From assembly GCA_031406795.1 (NCBI GenBank), contig JANOHV010000262.1:1-64000 (forward strand): a stretch of 64,000 nucleotides of DNA, in the 5' to 3' direction. The DNA comes from DATDCY01 sp031406795 [NCBI: Candidatus Rokuibacteriota bacterium]. GTDB lineage: Bacteria; JAUVQV01. This document shows positions 44,253-53,733 of the stretch, in pieces (position 1 is the stretch's first letter; every line of letters starts with the position of its first letter). The notes beneath the pieces were generated by a model. The model was not told the origin of the DNA, made no database searches, and worked only from the letters and a program-made list of their open reading frames with translations. The position numbers and the translations under genes were made by a program.

Positions 44253-45746
44253 TCAGTGCTGCGGCGTCCCCGGTGCCGGTTCCTTGGCCGTCGCGACATG
44301 CACCCCGAGCTTGCGGCGGGTCTGGCGGCGGTGTTCGGCGAGCTCCTCGAGCGTCATGTTCATCATCCGGGCGGCCTTCGCGGTCCGCTCCGGGGTGCAG
44401 AAGTTGATCCGGTCCCACTCGAACGCGCGCAGCACCATCAGCTCGAACGGCGTGAACTCGTCCGTCGCGATGAACGCCTGGGCGTAGCCGAGGTACTTCG
44501 GGTCGCGGAAGTCGAAGTCCGCGGGCAGCACGCCGGCGTCCTTCGCGAGGCGGTAGAGGTCGGTCTTCGGCAGCGGCGTGGCGATGTGGAAGTGCACGAG
44601 GTCGAACGCACACCGGTCGGCGAACGCGAAGGTCATCCGCAGCTCCTCCCAGGTTTCCCCGGGGAAGCCGATCACGAAGTTCGCGCCGAGATCGATGCCG
44701 ATCTCCCTGCACCAGCGCACGACCGGCTCCACGCTCGCCAGCTTGAGCGGCTTGCGGATCACCTGGTTGAGCACGCGCGGACTGCCCGACTCCACCGAGA
44801 TCGTCAGCTGCACGCAGCCGCTGGCCTTCATCAGCTTGAGCAGCGGCTCGTCGAGGTGCCAGGCCGCGACGCTCGCGGCCTTCCAGGTCAGGCCCCAGCC
44901 GCGCGACAGCATCGCGCCGAGCAGCGCCTCGATGCGCGGCCGGTTGCCGAGCAGGCAGTCGTCGATGAAGACCAGGTGGCGTACGCCGAACTTCGTGCGC
45001 AGGAAGTCGATCTCCTCGAGGACCTCCTCGACGGGCCGGTAGACCACGCCGCGGCCGCTGATCGTGCGCGTCGCGCAGAAGAGGCAGTTGTACGGGCACC
45101 CGTACGAGGAGATGATCGGCGCCGAGCGCTCGCGGGCGTTAAACTGGTAGTCCTTCGAGGCCTGGTCGACGTAGGCCGCGACGTCGATCAGCGAGTAGTC
45201 CGGCCGCTCGAGCTTCTTGACGGCGGTGATGTAGCTCGCCACCGGGTTGATGACCGGCTCGCCGCGCTCGTCGCGGTAGCCGACGCCCGGCAGCGCCCGG
45301 ACGCGTTCGGTCTCGCCGGCGAGCACCTGCTTCAGGAAATCAACGGCGCGCTCCTCGGCGTGGCCGACGAAGATCCAGTCGATGTTCGGGTCGCGGAGGA
45401 CCTCCTCGCCGAGGACGGTCGGGTAGACGCCGCCGAGGATGGTGACGGCGTCCGGGCAGCTCTCCCGCACCAGCGCGGGGACCGCGTGGTACTGCCGGTG
45501 GTACTCCACCGCGAGCGCCGAGACCAGCACCGCGCGCGGCTGGTGCTCGCGCAGCCAGGAGCGCACGTCGTCCTCGGAGAGGTCGGCGGCGTTGGCGTCG
45601 AGGATCCGGAAGTCGAACTCCTCCTTGAGCAGGGCGGTGAGGATCAGCGCTGCGTGCGGCAGGATCATCCAGCCCTTCTTCCCCTGCCAGCGCGAGTTGG
45701 GGATCACCAGCGCGACCAGCGCGGCCTGGTGCGGGACGGTAGTCAT
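44253..45746 (-). CDS. B12-binding-type radical SAM protein
   Basis: 497 residues. The first 160 residues fit a cobalamin-binding Rossmann domain (AVLVSALAVEYHRQYH, TILGGVYPTVLGEE, WIFVGHAEE). GCPYNCLFC at 216-224 is the radical SAM cluster motif (Cys217, 221, 224), and FIDDCLLGNRPR with ESGSPRVLNQVIRKPL are family blocks. The DxHxxG cobalamin-lower-ligand motif is not obvious. Such enzymes methylate or rearrange unactivated carbons in lipids, pigments or natural products. Not in an operon with the neighbours. AGGAGG precedes ATG 45746 by about twelve bases. Confidence 0.8.
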   Translation of the reverse strand: MTTVPHQAALVALVIPNSRWQGKKGWMILPHAALILTALLKEEFDFRILDANAADLSEDDVRSWLREHQPRAVLVSALAVEYHRQYHAVPALVRESCPDAVTILGGVYPTVLGEEVLRDPNIDWIFVGHAEERAVDFLKQVLAGETERVRALPGVGYRDERGEPVINPVASYITAVKKLERPDYSLIDVAAYVDQASKDYQFNARERSAPIISSYGCPYNCLFCATRTISGRGVVYRPVEEVLEEIDFLRTKFGVRHLVFIDDCLLGNRPRIEALLGAMLSRGWGLTWKAASVAAWHLDEPLLKLMKASGCVQLTISVESGSPRVLNQVIRKPLKLASVEPVVRWCREIGIDLGANFVIGFPGETWEELRMTFAFADRCAFDLVHFHIATPLPKTDLYRLAKDAGVLPADFDFRDPKYLGYAQAFIATDEFTPFELMVLRAFEWDRINFCTPERTAKAARMMNMTLEELAEHRRQTRRKLGVHVATAKEPAPGTPQH

Positions 45747-45822
45747 GGACGCTTCACTCCTCCTGCCCGTTTCTCGTTTTCAGAATCTTCATAGTCTACC
45801 AGATGCCCGGCGCGCCGCGCCC

Positions 45823-46362
45823 TCACCCTCCCGGCGGCTCGAATTCGCTGCGGGTCCCGAGGAACAGCACTTTGAGCAGGATGATGACGCGCGCCGCGGT
45901 CAGCAGCAGCGGCGCGCCGATCGTGTAGCGTCCGCCCGACTCGCGGACCTGCCCGCCGGCCAGCAGGCGGCCGAGGCGGGCGTGGACCATCTGTGCCGCG
46001 CCATAGCGCTGCAGGATCTCCTCCCAGCAGAGGCCGCCGGGGGCCTCGAGCAACTCGATCAGCAGCCGGATCCGCCGCGCGGTGATCCCGAGGTTCAAAA
46101 AATTGAAGTAGCAGTAGGAGAGGCAGAGGTACGCGAGCAGGTCCGCCAGCGCGGTCGCGGCGCCGTCGAGCAGGGTCGCCGGCGCTCCGGCGGGGGGGAA
46201 TGCCGCCCCGGCGGCGACGGCGACGAGCCCGGCGAGAAAGCCCCCCCCGATCGAGGGCGCAATGCCCCGCCCCGGGAAGCTCCGGACCAGCAGCAGCTGC
46301 GTCGCGGCGTTGACCGCGAGGGCGGCCACCGGGAGCAGGGGCGCGAGCAGTGCGGCGCTCAC
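45823..46362 (-). CDS. Small membrane protein with winged-helix-like tail (second of pair)
   Basis: 179 residues starting GTG 46362. Three or four membrane helices cover residues 1-95, then a soluble stretch LLIELLEAPGGLCWEEILQR and RLGRLLAGGQVRESGGRYTI that reads like a winged-helix fold, and a last hydrophobic segment. The neighbouring protein encoded just upstream has the same membrane-plus-winged-helix layout. Function unknown. Four bases separate the two genes, so they are expected to be made together. Confidence 0.6.
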   Translation of the reverse strand: MSAALLAPLLPVAALAVNAATQLLLVRSFPGRGIAPSIGGGFLAGLVAVAAGAAFPPAGAPATLLDGAATALADLLAYLCLSYCYFNFLNLGITARRIRLLIELLEAPGGLCWEEILQRYGAAQMVHARLGRLLAGGQVRESGGRYTIGAPLLLTAARVIILLKVLFLGTRSEFEPPGG

Positions 46363-46366
46363 CTGC

Positions 46367-46891
46367 TCACCCCCCGCGCACCGGCAGCCGCATCAGCAGC
46401 CGGTAGCGGGCGAAGAGCGTCGCGTAGCGCCGGCCCGGCCCGGTCAGGGCGTACCGGCCGCGGCGGAGCTCGACCATTTCCTCCCGAACGAGGTCCGCGA
46501 GGCGGGGCCGCACGAGCACCTCGTCGGTCAGCAGGCGCTCCAGATCGGCGGCGGGCAGCCCGGCGGGTCCGGCTGCGGCGATGTTCAGCAGCATCGTCAG
46601 CGAGGGGCTGTCGACCGGCAGCGCGGTGTAGGTGACGATCCAGGCGAGGGCGAGCGCGATGAAGAGCACGCCGACGTGGATCAGCTCGGCGGCCGTGCGC
46701 GGCGGCGGCACGCCGAGCAGCGACACCCGCGTGGGGAGCAGCGGCAGCGCCAGCAGCCCGGCCGCCAGGACGCCGGCATGCAGCCGCAGCAGCACCGCGA
46801 TGTGGTGGCGCGGCAGGTGCACCCGCCAGAGGGCGAGGTGGGCGAAAAAGGCGATCAGGAAGAGCGCGAGGCCCCAGACGAGGACCGTCAT
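46367..46891 (-). CDS. Small membrane protein with winged-helix-like tail (first of pair)
   Basis: 174 residues. Three membrane helices lie within residues 1-100 (WGLALFLIAFFAHLALW, LLRLHAGVLAAGLLALPLL, LIHVGVLFIALALAW), followed by LERLLTDEVLVRPRLADLV and REEMVELRRGRYALTGPGRR, which resembles a winged-helix DNA- or protein-binding domain. Its partner at 45823 is built alike. I do not recognise the family. A membrane-anchored regulator or a small complex in glycan export are both possible. ATG 46891 is the likely start; a longer frame adds 16 glycine-rich residues. Confidence 0.6.
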   Translation of the reverse strand: MTVLVWGLALFLIAFFAHLALWRVHLPRHHIAVLLRLHAGVLAAGLLALPLLPTRVSLLGVPPPRTAAELIHVGVLFIALALAWIVTYTALPVDSPSLTMLLNIAAAGPAGLPAADLERLLTDEVLVRPRLADLVREEMVELRRGRYALTGPGRRYATLFARYRLLMRLPVRGG

Positions 46892-47061
46892 GTCCCCGGC
46901 CGAACCCGAGCCGGCGGGTCCAGCCCCACCCCGATGCACCGCGGCTCGAAGGGGATGCTGCCGGAATCCGGGGTCCCTGATGTTTTCATCATCCGTGCGG
47001 CGAAGAATAGTGCGCGGCGCCGCCGCCTGTCAACGCCGCCCCGCCGGCGGGGGAGCCGGAA

Positions 47062-48936
47062 TCACGGCGGCGCGCCGCCGCGTCTGGCGCCGTGCCGCGC
47101 GCCATGGATCCCGATCGCCGCGGCCATGACGATGAGGAGATAAACGGGGTCCGAGTAGCGCTGGTGGGCCTGGGCCATGACGCTGACGACCGCGTACTGG
47201 GAGAAGCCGAGGAGCAGCAGCAGGCACAGCAGCGGGCGTGCGCGGCCGGCCCAGCCGAAGGGGAGGAAGATCAGGCACGCCGCAAGGACGAGCGGCTTGA
47301 GGAGGTAGCCGCCGCGATACAGAAAATCGAAGAAAGGGGTGGAAGGCTTCCCGCCGCTGACCTCGGCCCGCAGCTCTTCCGGCAGCTTTTCGAGACCGGA
47401 GCTCAGATAGGGGATTCCCGCCAGGTCGGTGGTGCGCACCGCCTTCCCGTACCGTACGTCGTTCGGGCCGGCCGCGAGCATCAGGAAATTGTCCCAGAAG
47501 AGCAGGGCGCTCTTCGGGTAGGCCCGCAACGCCTCGAATGCCACGTCCTTCAGGAGCCGATCGGCTGCGGCCGATCCGTACAGCTGCCAGGCGGCGTTCC
47601 AGATCAAGGGATAGTAGCCGGCCTCTTGGTCCTCAATGAACAGAGGGGCGTCTGCGCTGTCGTAACCTCCCGAGGACATGCCGTAGTTCGCGACCGCCTG
47701 ATACAGCTGTCGCGTGGCCGGACCGTTTTCCGGCCTGATCAGCCGGAATGGCCGGTCGGGATCGTAGGCCCCGTGGTGGCGCCCCGCGACGTACACTTCC
47801 CAGAACAGACTCGCGCCACCCAGGCGGCTGGGAACGCCCAGTGAGAGATGGGCGCCGAGCCCCCGCAACCCGGTCTGGCCGTACTCGCCGGGAATGGCGG
47901 CGAACAGATCCGCGGCCCCCTTCGGGCCCAGTTCCGCCGCGGCCACGACAGACATGAAGCGGAAGTATTCGGCGTTCGGCCTGAGGAAGATCTCCCTGAG
48001 CAACCCGTCGGGGTCCCCGGCATAGGCGGCGAACCACGGCTGCGGCGTGCGGAAGCTCCACAACCCCGGCTTCTCGTGCAGGAAGCGCGACAGGCAATCG
48101 TACAGCGCCCGGCTCGCCGGCCCCCGCTCCGGGGTGATGAGCGGCCGCGGCTGCTCGTAATCCCGGAAGTTCTTCGACCAGGTCGAGTAGTAGGTCTCCA
48201 CGAATCGCTGCTCGGTGAGCTCGCGAGAGAGGCGCAGTTCATGGGGCAGCCGGTCGCAGTGGCCGAGCAGGAGCCAGTCCACCCCGGACCACGCCACCAG
48301 GAGGGAGCAGTACAGGCCCGCGGCCAGCAGCGGGTGCCTGATGCGGCGCGGAGCGGCCAGCATCGCGACGGGGAGGAACACCCAGAAGACCAGGCCGGCG
48401 GCGGGCCGCGTGAACACCATGGCGAACGCCGTCAGGGTGGCGAGGTACAGGAAGATCGGCGCGCGCCGCCCGGAGAAGTAGCGCGAGGCGAGGAAGACGA
48501 AGAGGAACTGGAGGAACAGGTTCAGGTGGTCGGTCATCACCATGTTGGCGTAGATGAAGGGGATCGGCACGCCGATCGCGACGAGCGCCGCCGCACGCGC
48601 CGCCGTTCGGCCGACCGGGAGCAGCGTGCCGTAGATCAGCAGGGGAATGGCCAGGCCCAGCAGAGCCTGGACCGCCACCAGGCCCCGGAACGTGTCGAAC
48701 CAGGTGACGCCGGTCAGGACCAGGAAGAGGGGATACCCCGGCGGACGGTGGTCGGCGTAGTTCTGGTGGGGGTTTGCCGCGAGGTTCCTGGCATTGGCGA
48801 GGTACTGGGTGGAGTCCATGGTGAAATGCGTGTGGGTGGTCGCCAGCCACCAGAGCATCATCGCCGAGCCGAGGGCGACAAGGATGACGAGGTCCCTGCC
48901 GGATGCTGCGGCGGATGCACGGGGCGCTTCAGCCAT
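47062..48936 (-). CDS. GT-C-type membrane glycosyltransferase-like protein
   Basis: 624 residues. A first helix (LVILVALGSAMMLWWLA) is followed by THFTMDSTQYLANARNLA, the acidic first periplasmic loop of GT39/ArnT-like enzymes, and DHRPPGYPLFLVL, typical of that family. About eleven helices are visible; a long periplasmic segment (about residues 240-540) precedes two or three C-terminal helices. It probably transfers a sugar from a polyprenyl carrier. Its long loop is larger than usual for GT39. ATG 48936 follows AGAGGAAC. Confidence 0.75.
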   Translation of the reverse strand: MAEAPRASAAASGRDLVILVALGSAMMLWWLATTHTHFTMDSTQYLANARNLAANPHQNYADHRPPGYPLFLVLTGVTWFDTFRGLVAVQALLGLAIPLLIYGTLLPVGRTAARAAALVAIGVPIPFIYANMVMTDHLNLFLQFLFVFLASRYFSGRRAPIFLYLATLTAFAMVFTRPAAGLVFWVFLPVAMLAAPRRIRHPLLAAGLYCSLLVAWSGVDWLLLGHCDRLPHELRLSRELTEQRFVETYYSTWSKNFRDYEQPRPLITPERGPASRALYDCLSRFLHEKPGLWSFRTPQPWFAAYAGDPDGLLREIFLRPNAEYFRFMSVVAAAELGPKGAADLFAAIPGEYGQTGLRGLGAHLSLGVPSRLGGASLFWEVYVAGRHHGAYDPDRPFRLIRPENGPATRQLYQAVANYGMSSGGYDSADAPLFIEDQEAGYYPLIWNAAWQLYGSAAADRLLKDVAFEALRAYPKSALLFWDNFLMLAAGPNDVRYGKAVRTTDLAGIPYLSSGLEKLPEELRAEVSGGKPSTPFFDFLYRGGYLLKPLVLAACLIFLPFGWAGRARPLLCLLLLLGFSQYAVVSVMAQAHQRYSDPVYLLIVMAAAIGIHGARHGARRGGAPP

Positions 48937-49354
48937 GCTCGGTTCCTCTTCTCGGTGGCACACGATCCCGCGACGGGACTGCGATCCCGCCCTGGTTCTT
49001 GTACTTGAAACGGTTCCGGCGCGTCAAAGCAATACTGCCGGTCCGCATTCCGCGCGCAACGCGGATGAGTGAAGGCAGCTTGTCAAATCGGCCTGAAATC
49101 GCTGGCTTCTTCTGTTGCACGACCGACCTTCATGACCCACGTGTTCCTTGATCTGAACAAAGTCAGGTTTCAGGAGGTTGAAATGCGGTCGACCGCAGGC
49201 CGGCAAGTTCCGGCGGCGCTCTGCGCCCAAATCCGCGCGTAACGCGCGGTTCAGTCGAGGCAGGCTGCGCGATTCCCGTTGACAAGACGTGTCCCGACGG
49301 AGAAAACTTCACAATTCGGTATACGGCAGGTCCGCGGCAGGCGGGAGGGATGCG
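48937..49354. other. 418-base intergenic region with paired hairpins, mini-ORF and promoter-like site
   Basis: No established gene lies here. Two related GC hairpins occur: CCGCG-CGCAA-CGCGG at about 49050-49064 and the perfect CCGCGCG-TAA-CGCGCGG at 49233-49249, each followed by a GAGGCAG/GAAGGCAG stretch. AGGAGG at 49172-49177 stands five bases before ATG 49183, opening a 19-codon frame that ends TAA 49240 inside the second hairpin. TTGACA at 49279-49284 with AAAACT 18 bases on is a candidate promoter for the methyltransferase at 49355. The mini-ORF may be chance or a leader peptide. Confidence 0.4.
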
Positions 49355-50059
49355 ATGGCCGGTGGCGAGGGGAAGATGAAAGAGGCGCAGTACGATTTTC
49401 TTCTCGATCAGGAGGCGTCCGCGGGAGCGGAGACGCTGGGCCTGATGGCCAGCCACGTCTGGCGGGACGACCCGAAGCGGCTCTGCTTCCTGCTCGCCCG
49501 CTACAAGTTCGTCGCCAAGATGCTCGCCGGCTCCGCGTCGGCGCTCGAGGTCGGGTGCGCCGACGCCTTCGGCACGCGCCTGGTGCGCCAGGAGGTCCCC
49601 CGGGTGGTGGCCACGGACTTCGACCCGGAATTCATCGAGCGCAACCGGGCGCGCGACCAGGGGCGCTGGGGCATCGAGTTCCGCGTGCACGATCTGCTCG
49701 CCGGGCCGGTGGCAGAGGGCTTCGACTCCGCCTACGCCGTGGATGTCCTCGAGCACGTCCAGGCCGCGGACGAGGAGCGCTTCGTGGCCAATCTCGCGGC
49801 GTCGCTCGGCCCGCACGGCGTCGGGATCATCGGCACGCCGACGATCCAGTCCCAGGCCTACGCCTCCGCCGCCAGCCGCGCGGGCCACGTCAACTGCAAG
49901 GACGCGCCCGGCCTTTCGCGCCTGCTGCGGGGCTTCTTCCGCAACGTCTTCATCTTCTCGATGAACGACGAGGTGGTGCACACCGGCTTCACGCCGCTGG
50001 CCCACTATCTCTTCGCGTTGTGCTGCGGTCCGGTCCCGGGCGGCCTGCCGCGGCGCTAG
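49355..50059 (+). CDS. Class I SAM-dependent methyltransferase
   Basis: 234 residues. ALEVGCADAFGTRLV at about residue 65 is the SAM-binding motif and YAVDVLEHVQAADEE the acidic motif. Start ATG 49355 has GGAGGG five bases upstream. Likely modifies a glycan or lipid made by the genes that follow; 16 bases separate it from the YfhO gene. Confidence 0.8.
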   Translation: MAGGEGKMKEAQYDFLLDQEASAGAETLGLMASHVWRDDPKRLCFLLARYKFVAKMLAGSASALEVGCADAFGTRLVRQEVPRVVATDFDPEFIERNRARDQGRWGIEFRVHDLLAGPVAEGFDSAYAVDVLEHVQAADEERFVANLAASLGPHGVGIIGTPTIQSQAYASAASRAGHVNCKDAPGLSRLLRGFFRNVFIFSMNDEVVHTGFTPLAHYLFALCCGPVPGGLPRR

Positions 50060-50075
50060 CGGCGGGGGAGGAGGG

Positions 50076-52580
50076 GTGACGCAACCGGCCGCGGCGACCC
50101 GATCCGCCGCCCTGCCAGCCGCCGGTCTGCCCGCCGCCCGTCAGCACCTGCTGGCGCTCGCCGTGCTGCTCGCGATCACTCTCGGCTTCTTCTCCCCCTA
50201 CCTCTTCCAGGGGAGAGTCTTCCTCGCGGGCGACGCGCTGTACTCCTACCTGCCCTGGAGCGGCTACGCGACGCCGGGCCAGCGGCCGAAGAACACCCTG
50301 ATCACTGATCCGGTCAACGCGAACTTCGCGGGTCTCTACAACGAGCAGCTCAAGTCCGGTGGCCTGCAGCACTGGAACCCCTGGATTCTGACCGGGCTGC
50401 CGAGCACCGGGGTGACGTCGATGAGCGGCGGCGCGCCCGGCCGCTATTACCCGCTCAAGCTGCTGCTGCACCGCTGGCTGCCGACTCTCCACGCGTTCAT
50501 GTGGCTGCTGATCATCCACGTGTTCCTCGCCGGCGCCCTCCAGTACTGGTACCTGCGGGAGATCGGCGCGGGCTTCGCGGGAGCGCTCTTCGGCGGGGTT
50601 GCGTTCATGCTCAACGGCTACGCGCTGGTCTGGCTGGAGTTCGAGAGCGTGGTCGCCGTCGCGGCCTTCCTGCCGCTGCTGCTGCTGATCATGGAGCGCT
50701 ACCGGCGCCGGCCGGCGCGCTACGGGCTGCTCGGGGCGGTGGTGCTCGGCATCGTCGCCCTCTCCGGCCAGATCCAGTACCTGATCTACACCGCGCTGCT
50801 GCTGCTCTGCTACGCCGCCTTCCTGCTCGTCCGCTCCTGGCGCGAGCGCCGCGACCCCCGCGAACTGCGCGCGATCGCGCTGGCCTTCTGCGGCACCTGC
50901 GCGCTCGGAGCGCTGATCGGGGCCGTGGAGCTGCTGCCGACGCTCGACCTGATCCAACACAGCAGCCGCATCGCGCGCACTTTCACGTTTTCGACCTTCT
51001 TCGAGACCCTCGGGCGGGTCCCCTGGCGCTATTTCGTCACGCTGCTCTTCCCGGATTTCTTCGGCAGCCCGGTCCTCGGCTTCAACCTCGTGCCCCGCCT
51101 GCCGACCCAGGAGTACATGAACTACAACGAGCTTTGCGTCTATCTCGGGGTGCCGACTCTCTTCGCGCTGGTGGCGCTCCCGCTGGGCCCGAAGCGGCCC
51201 CACGCGCAGCTGTATCTCGCGCTGACGGCGGTCGTGGCGCTGCTGCTGGCCGGGACGGTCCTGTACTACCCGCTCTTCGCCCTCTTCCCGGGGATGGACA
51301 GGATGAATCCGACGCGGCTGATCTTCCTGTTCGTCTTCGTCGCCTCCGCCGCGGCGGGGCTCGGCCTCGACGGGCTCGCGGGGCTCTCGCGGCGACGCCG
51401 GCTCGTCTTCTCGGCGCTGGCGCTCGCGCTGCTGGGGGGGGCGGCGGCCCTGGCCGTTGCGGGAGGGTCGAGCGGGGCTCTGGCCGTCTGGTTCAACGCC
51501 GAGGCGTTTGCCGGCGGCACCGACCCGGTCCTGCTCGACGCGCTGGTGCGCCTGCGGGCCTGGCCCGCGGCGCTGGTGGTCAAGCCGGTGCTGCTCGCTC
51601 TTAGCGCCGCCGCGCTGCTGATCGCGTACGCCTGGTGGCAAAACCGCGCGGCGCGCCAGGCGGCACTGGCTCTGCTCGTCGCGCTGCTCGGCTACGACCT
51701 GGGGAGCTTCGGCTGGGGCTACAACGCGATCGTCGAGCCGCGGCAGGTCTACCCGCGCACGCCCGCCATCGATTTTCTGACCAGCCGGCCCGGGCCGTTC
51801 CGGGTCGTGCTCGACGGCCGGCAGCCGTTCCTGATCAACTCGCTGGCCCCGTACGGCATCCAGGAGGTGGGTGGCTACAGCAGCTTCTACCCGGCGGCAG
51901 CCGGACGCTATCTCTCGTTCATGCAGTACGGGGAGGACGCGGCGCGCGGCGCGCGGTTCGACCGGTGGGTGGCGTTCAGCCGCCCGCAGGCCGCGCTGCT
52001 CAACCTGGCGAACGCCCGGTACCTGCTCACCGCGCCCGGCGTCGTCGTGAACAATCCGATCTATCGCCTCGTCTTCCGCGAGGACCTGGCGGTCTACGAG
52101 AACACCGCGGCCCTGCCCCGGGCCTTTGCGGTGCACCGCGCGCGGGCGGTCCCCGACGCCGACCAGGCGCTGCGCCTGCTCGGGTCCGGCGGTGTCGATC
52201 CCGGCGCGGAGGTCATCCTCGAGCGGCTGCCCGACGCGGCCTTTCTCGCCGGGGTGCGCGAGGGGGCGGGTGGCGATCGGGTGAGCATCGAGCGGTACAC
52301 GCCGGACCGCGTCGAGGTGCTCGCGGAGCTGGGAGCGGCGGGGTGGCTGGTGCTCTCCGACGCCTGGGACCCCGGGTGGCGCGCCGAGGTCGACGGCTCG
52401 CCGGCCGCGATTGAGCGGGCCGATACCTGTTTCCGGGCGGTGGCGCTCGGCCCGGGGCGGCACACGGTGACGTTTGCCTACGTCCCCCGCGCCTTTCACC
52501 TCGGCCTGCTGCTCACCGGCGTCGCACTGGCGCTCGTCGCCGGCGGGATCGCCTGGGACTCGCGCGGGCGGCGGGCGTGA
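50076..52580 (+). CDS. YfhO-family membrane protein
   Basis: 834 residues from GTG 50076 behind GGGGGAGGAGG. About thirteen membrane helices occur, with the YfhO-type N-terminal GDALYSYLPWSGYATP and HWNPWILTGLPSTG loops, then a long C-terminal extracytoplasmic domain (NARYLLTAPGVVVNNP, LPRAFAVHRARAVPDAD, PGWRAEVDG) and a last helix. YfhO proteins are GT-C-fold glycosyltransferases implicated in glycosylation of teichoic acid or surface lipids. Here it begins a plus-strand glycan operon with FkbM, RmlD-like and GtrA genes. Confidence 0.85.
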   Translation: MTQPAAATRSAALPAAGLPAARQHLLALAVLLAITLGFFSPYLFQGRVFLAGDALYSYLPWSGYATPGQRPKNTLITDPVNANFAGLYNEQLKSGGLQHWNPWILTGLPSTGVTSMSGGAPGRYYPLKLLLHRWLPTLHAFMWLLIIHVFLAGALQYWYLREIGAGFAGALFGGVAFMLNGYALVWLEFESVVAVAAFLPLLLLIMERYRRRPARYGLLGAVVLGIVALSGQIQYLIYTALLLLCYAAFLLVRSWRERRDPRELRAIALAFCGTCALGALIGAVELLPTLDLIQHSSRIARTFTFSTFFETLGRVPWRYFVTLLFPDFFGSPVLGFNLVPRLPTQEYMNYNELCVYLGVPTLFALVALPLGPKRPHAQLYLALTAVVALLLAGTVLYYPLFALFPGMDRMNPTRLIFLFVFVASAAAGLGLDGLAGLSRRRRLVFSALALALLGGAAALAVAGGSSGALAVWFNAEAFAGGTDPVLLDALVRLRAWPAALVVKPVLLALSAAALLIAYAWWQNRAARQAALALLVALLGYDLGSFGWGYNAIVEPRQVYPRTPAIDFLTSRPGPFRVVLDGRQPFLINSLAPYGIQEVGGYSSFYPAAAGRYLSFMQYGEDAARGARFDRWVAFSRPQAALLNLANARYLLTAPGVVVNNPIYRLVFREDLAVYENTAALPRAFAVHRARAVPDADQALRLLGSGGVDPGAEVILERLPDAAFLAGVREGAGGDRVSIERYTPDRVEVLAELGAAGWLVLSDAWDPGWRAEVDGSPAAIERADTCFRAVALGPGRHTVTFAYVPRAFHLGLLLTGVALALVAGGIAWDSRGRRA

Positions 52581-52608
52581 GCCCGGGCGCAACGGCAGCG
52601 GCCTCGCC

Positions 52609-53733
52609 GTGACCGAACCGATCCGCTCCCTCGACGAGATCCCCCGCGGGCTGCGCCTCTGCCTCTACGGCGCGGGAGAGGGGGGCGCGCACTTCCTCGA
52701 AGTGCTCCGGGCGCAGCGGCCCGACCTGGCCGTCGTCCGGTTCGTCGACGACGAGCGCCGCGGCGCGCGCGGTGGCGTGCCGATCGCTTCCCCCGGCGAC
52801 GAGGGGGCGCTCACGGCGGTCGATCTGGTGCTGATCACCTCCTCCTGGTGGCGTGCAATCGTAGCCCGTCTCGCCGGGCAGGGCGTTGCCGGCTTCCGCG
52901 TGGTGGACCCGTCGCTCTTCTTTCTCCAGCACGTCTTCACCGCCGCGGAGCAGGCGGCGGCGGCCCCGCTCGCCGTGCGCGCCGAAGCCCTCCTCGCGTT
53001 GCCGGAGGACCGCGCGCTCTACCGCGCAGTGCTCGCCAATCGCGGTCTGTTCGGGAGCGGCGGCGCGGTCGACCCGTACCGGCTTTTCACCGCGGGCGCT
53101 CCCCCGCGGGCGGAGTACCTCGATTTCATCGTCTGGGAGCGCGTGCGCCGTGCCGTCGACGGGGGGGCGCTCGACGGGAAGAACACGCTCGAATTCCTCG
53201 GCCGCATGCCCCCGGGCGGCGAGGTCTGGGCGTTCGAGCCGGGAGCCGACGCACTGCGGCACGGCCCGCACGCTGCGGCGCTCGCCCGCTCGCCGGGCGC
53301 GCATCTGTGTCCCGCGGCGCTCTGGAGCAGCTCGGGTTCGGTCGTCTTCCGCGCGGACAGCGGCAACCCCGCCGGCTCGACGGTCCTCGGCGGCGGGTCG
53401 GCCCCGGCGGCGGGCCGCACGGTGCCGGCGGTGGCGATCGACGACTTCGCCGCCGCCCCCGGGATCGGCCGCCTCGACTTCATCAAGCTCGACGTGGAGG
53501 GGGCGGAGCCGGAGGTCCTCGCCGGGGCTGCCCGGACGCTCGCATTGTGCCGGCCGCAGCTGGCCGTCTGCATCTACCACCGCAAGGAACACCTCTACGG
53601 CATCCCGCTGCAGCTCGCCGCGCTGCTGCCGCGGTACGTGCACCGCATCGGGCACTACTCGCCCTCGTTCTGGGACACGGTCTGGTACGCGATCCCCGCG
53701 GAGCTGCTCGACGGCGGGGGGGGCTCGCCGTGA
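52609..53733 (+). CDS. FkbM-family methyltransferase with N-terminal PglD-like domain
   Basis: 374 residues from GTG 52609. The first 90 residues (LCLYGAGEGGAHFLEVLRAQ, VVRFVDDERRGARGGVPIA) resemble the nucleotide-binding start of PglD/CoA-binding-like domains. A middle helical region follows. RLDFIKLDVEGAEPEVLAGA near residue 290 is the FkbM motif. FkbM enzymes O-methylate sugars. The fusion suggests a sugar-linked substrate. Four-base overlap with the RmlD-like gene. Confidence 0.8.
   Translation: MTEPIRSLDEIPRGLRLCLYGAGEGGAHFLEVLRAQRPDLAVVRFVDDERRGARGGVPIASPGDEGALTAVDLVLITSSWWRAIVARLAGQGVAGFRVVDPSLFFLQHVFTAAEQAAAAPLAVRAEALLALPEDRALYRAVLANRGLFGSGGAVDPYRLFTAGAPPRAEYLDFIVWERVRRAVDGGALDGKNTLEFLGRMPPGGEVWAFEPGADALRHGPHAAALARSPGAHLCPAALWSSSGSVVFRADSGNPAGSTVLGGGSAPAAGRTVPAVAIDDFAAAPGIGRLDFIKLDVEGAEPEVLAGAARTLALCRPQLAVCIYHRKEHLYGIPLQLAALLPRYVHRIGHYSPSFWDTVWYAIPAELLDGGGGSP

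Noticed and set aside
49989-52592. Long open frame antisense to the YfhO gene
   Set aside because: It mirrors the codon pattern of the real gene, is rich in Arg, Gln and Glu without domain motifs, and the sense strand has clear membrane helices and YfhO blocks.
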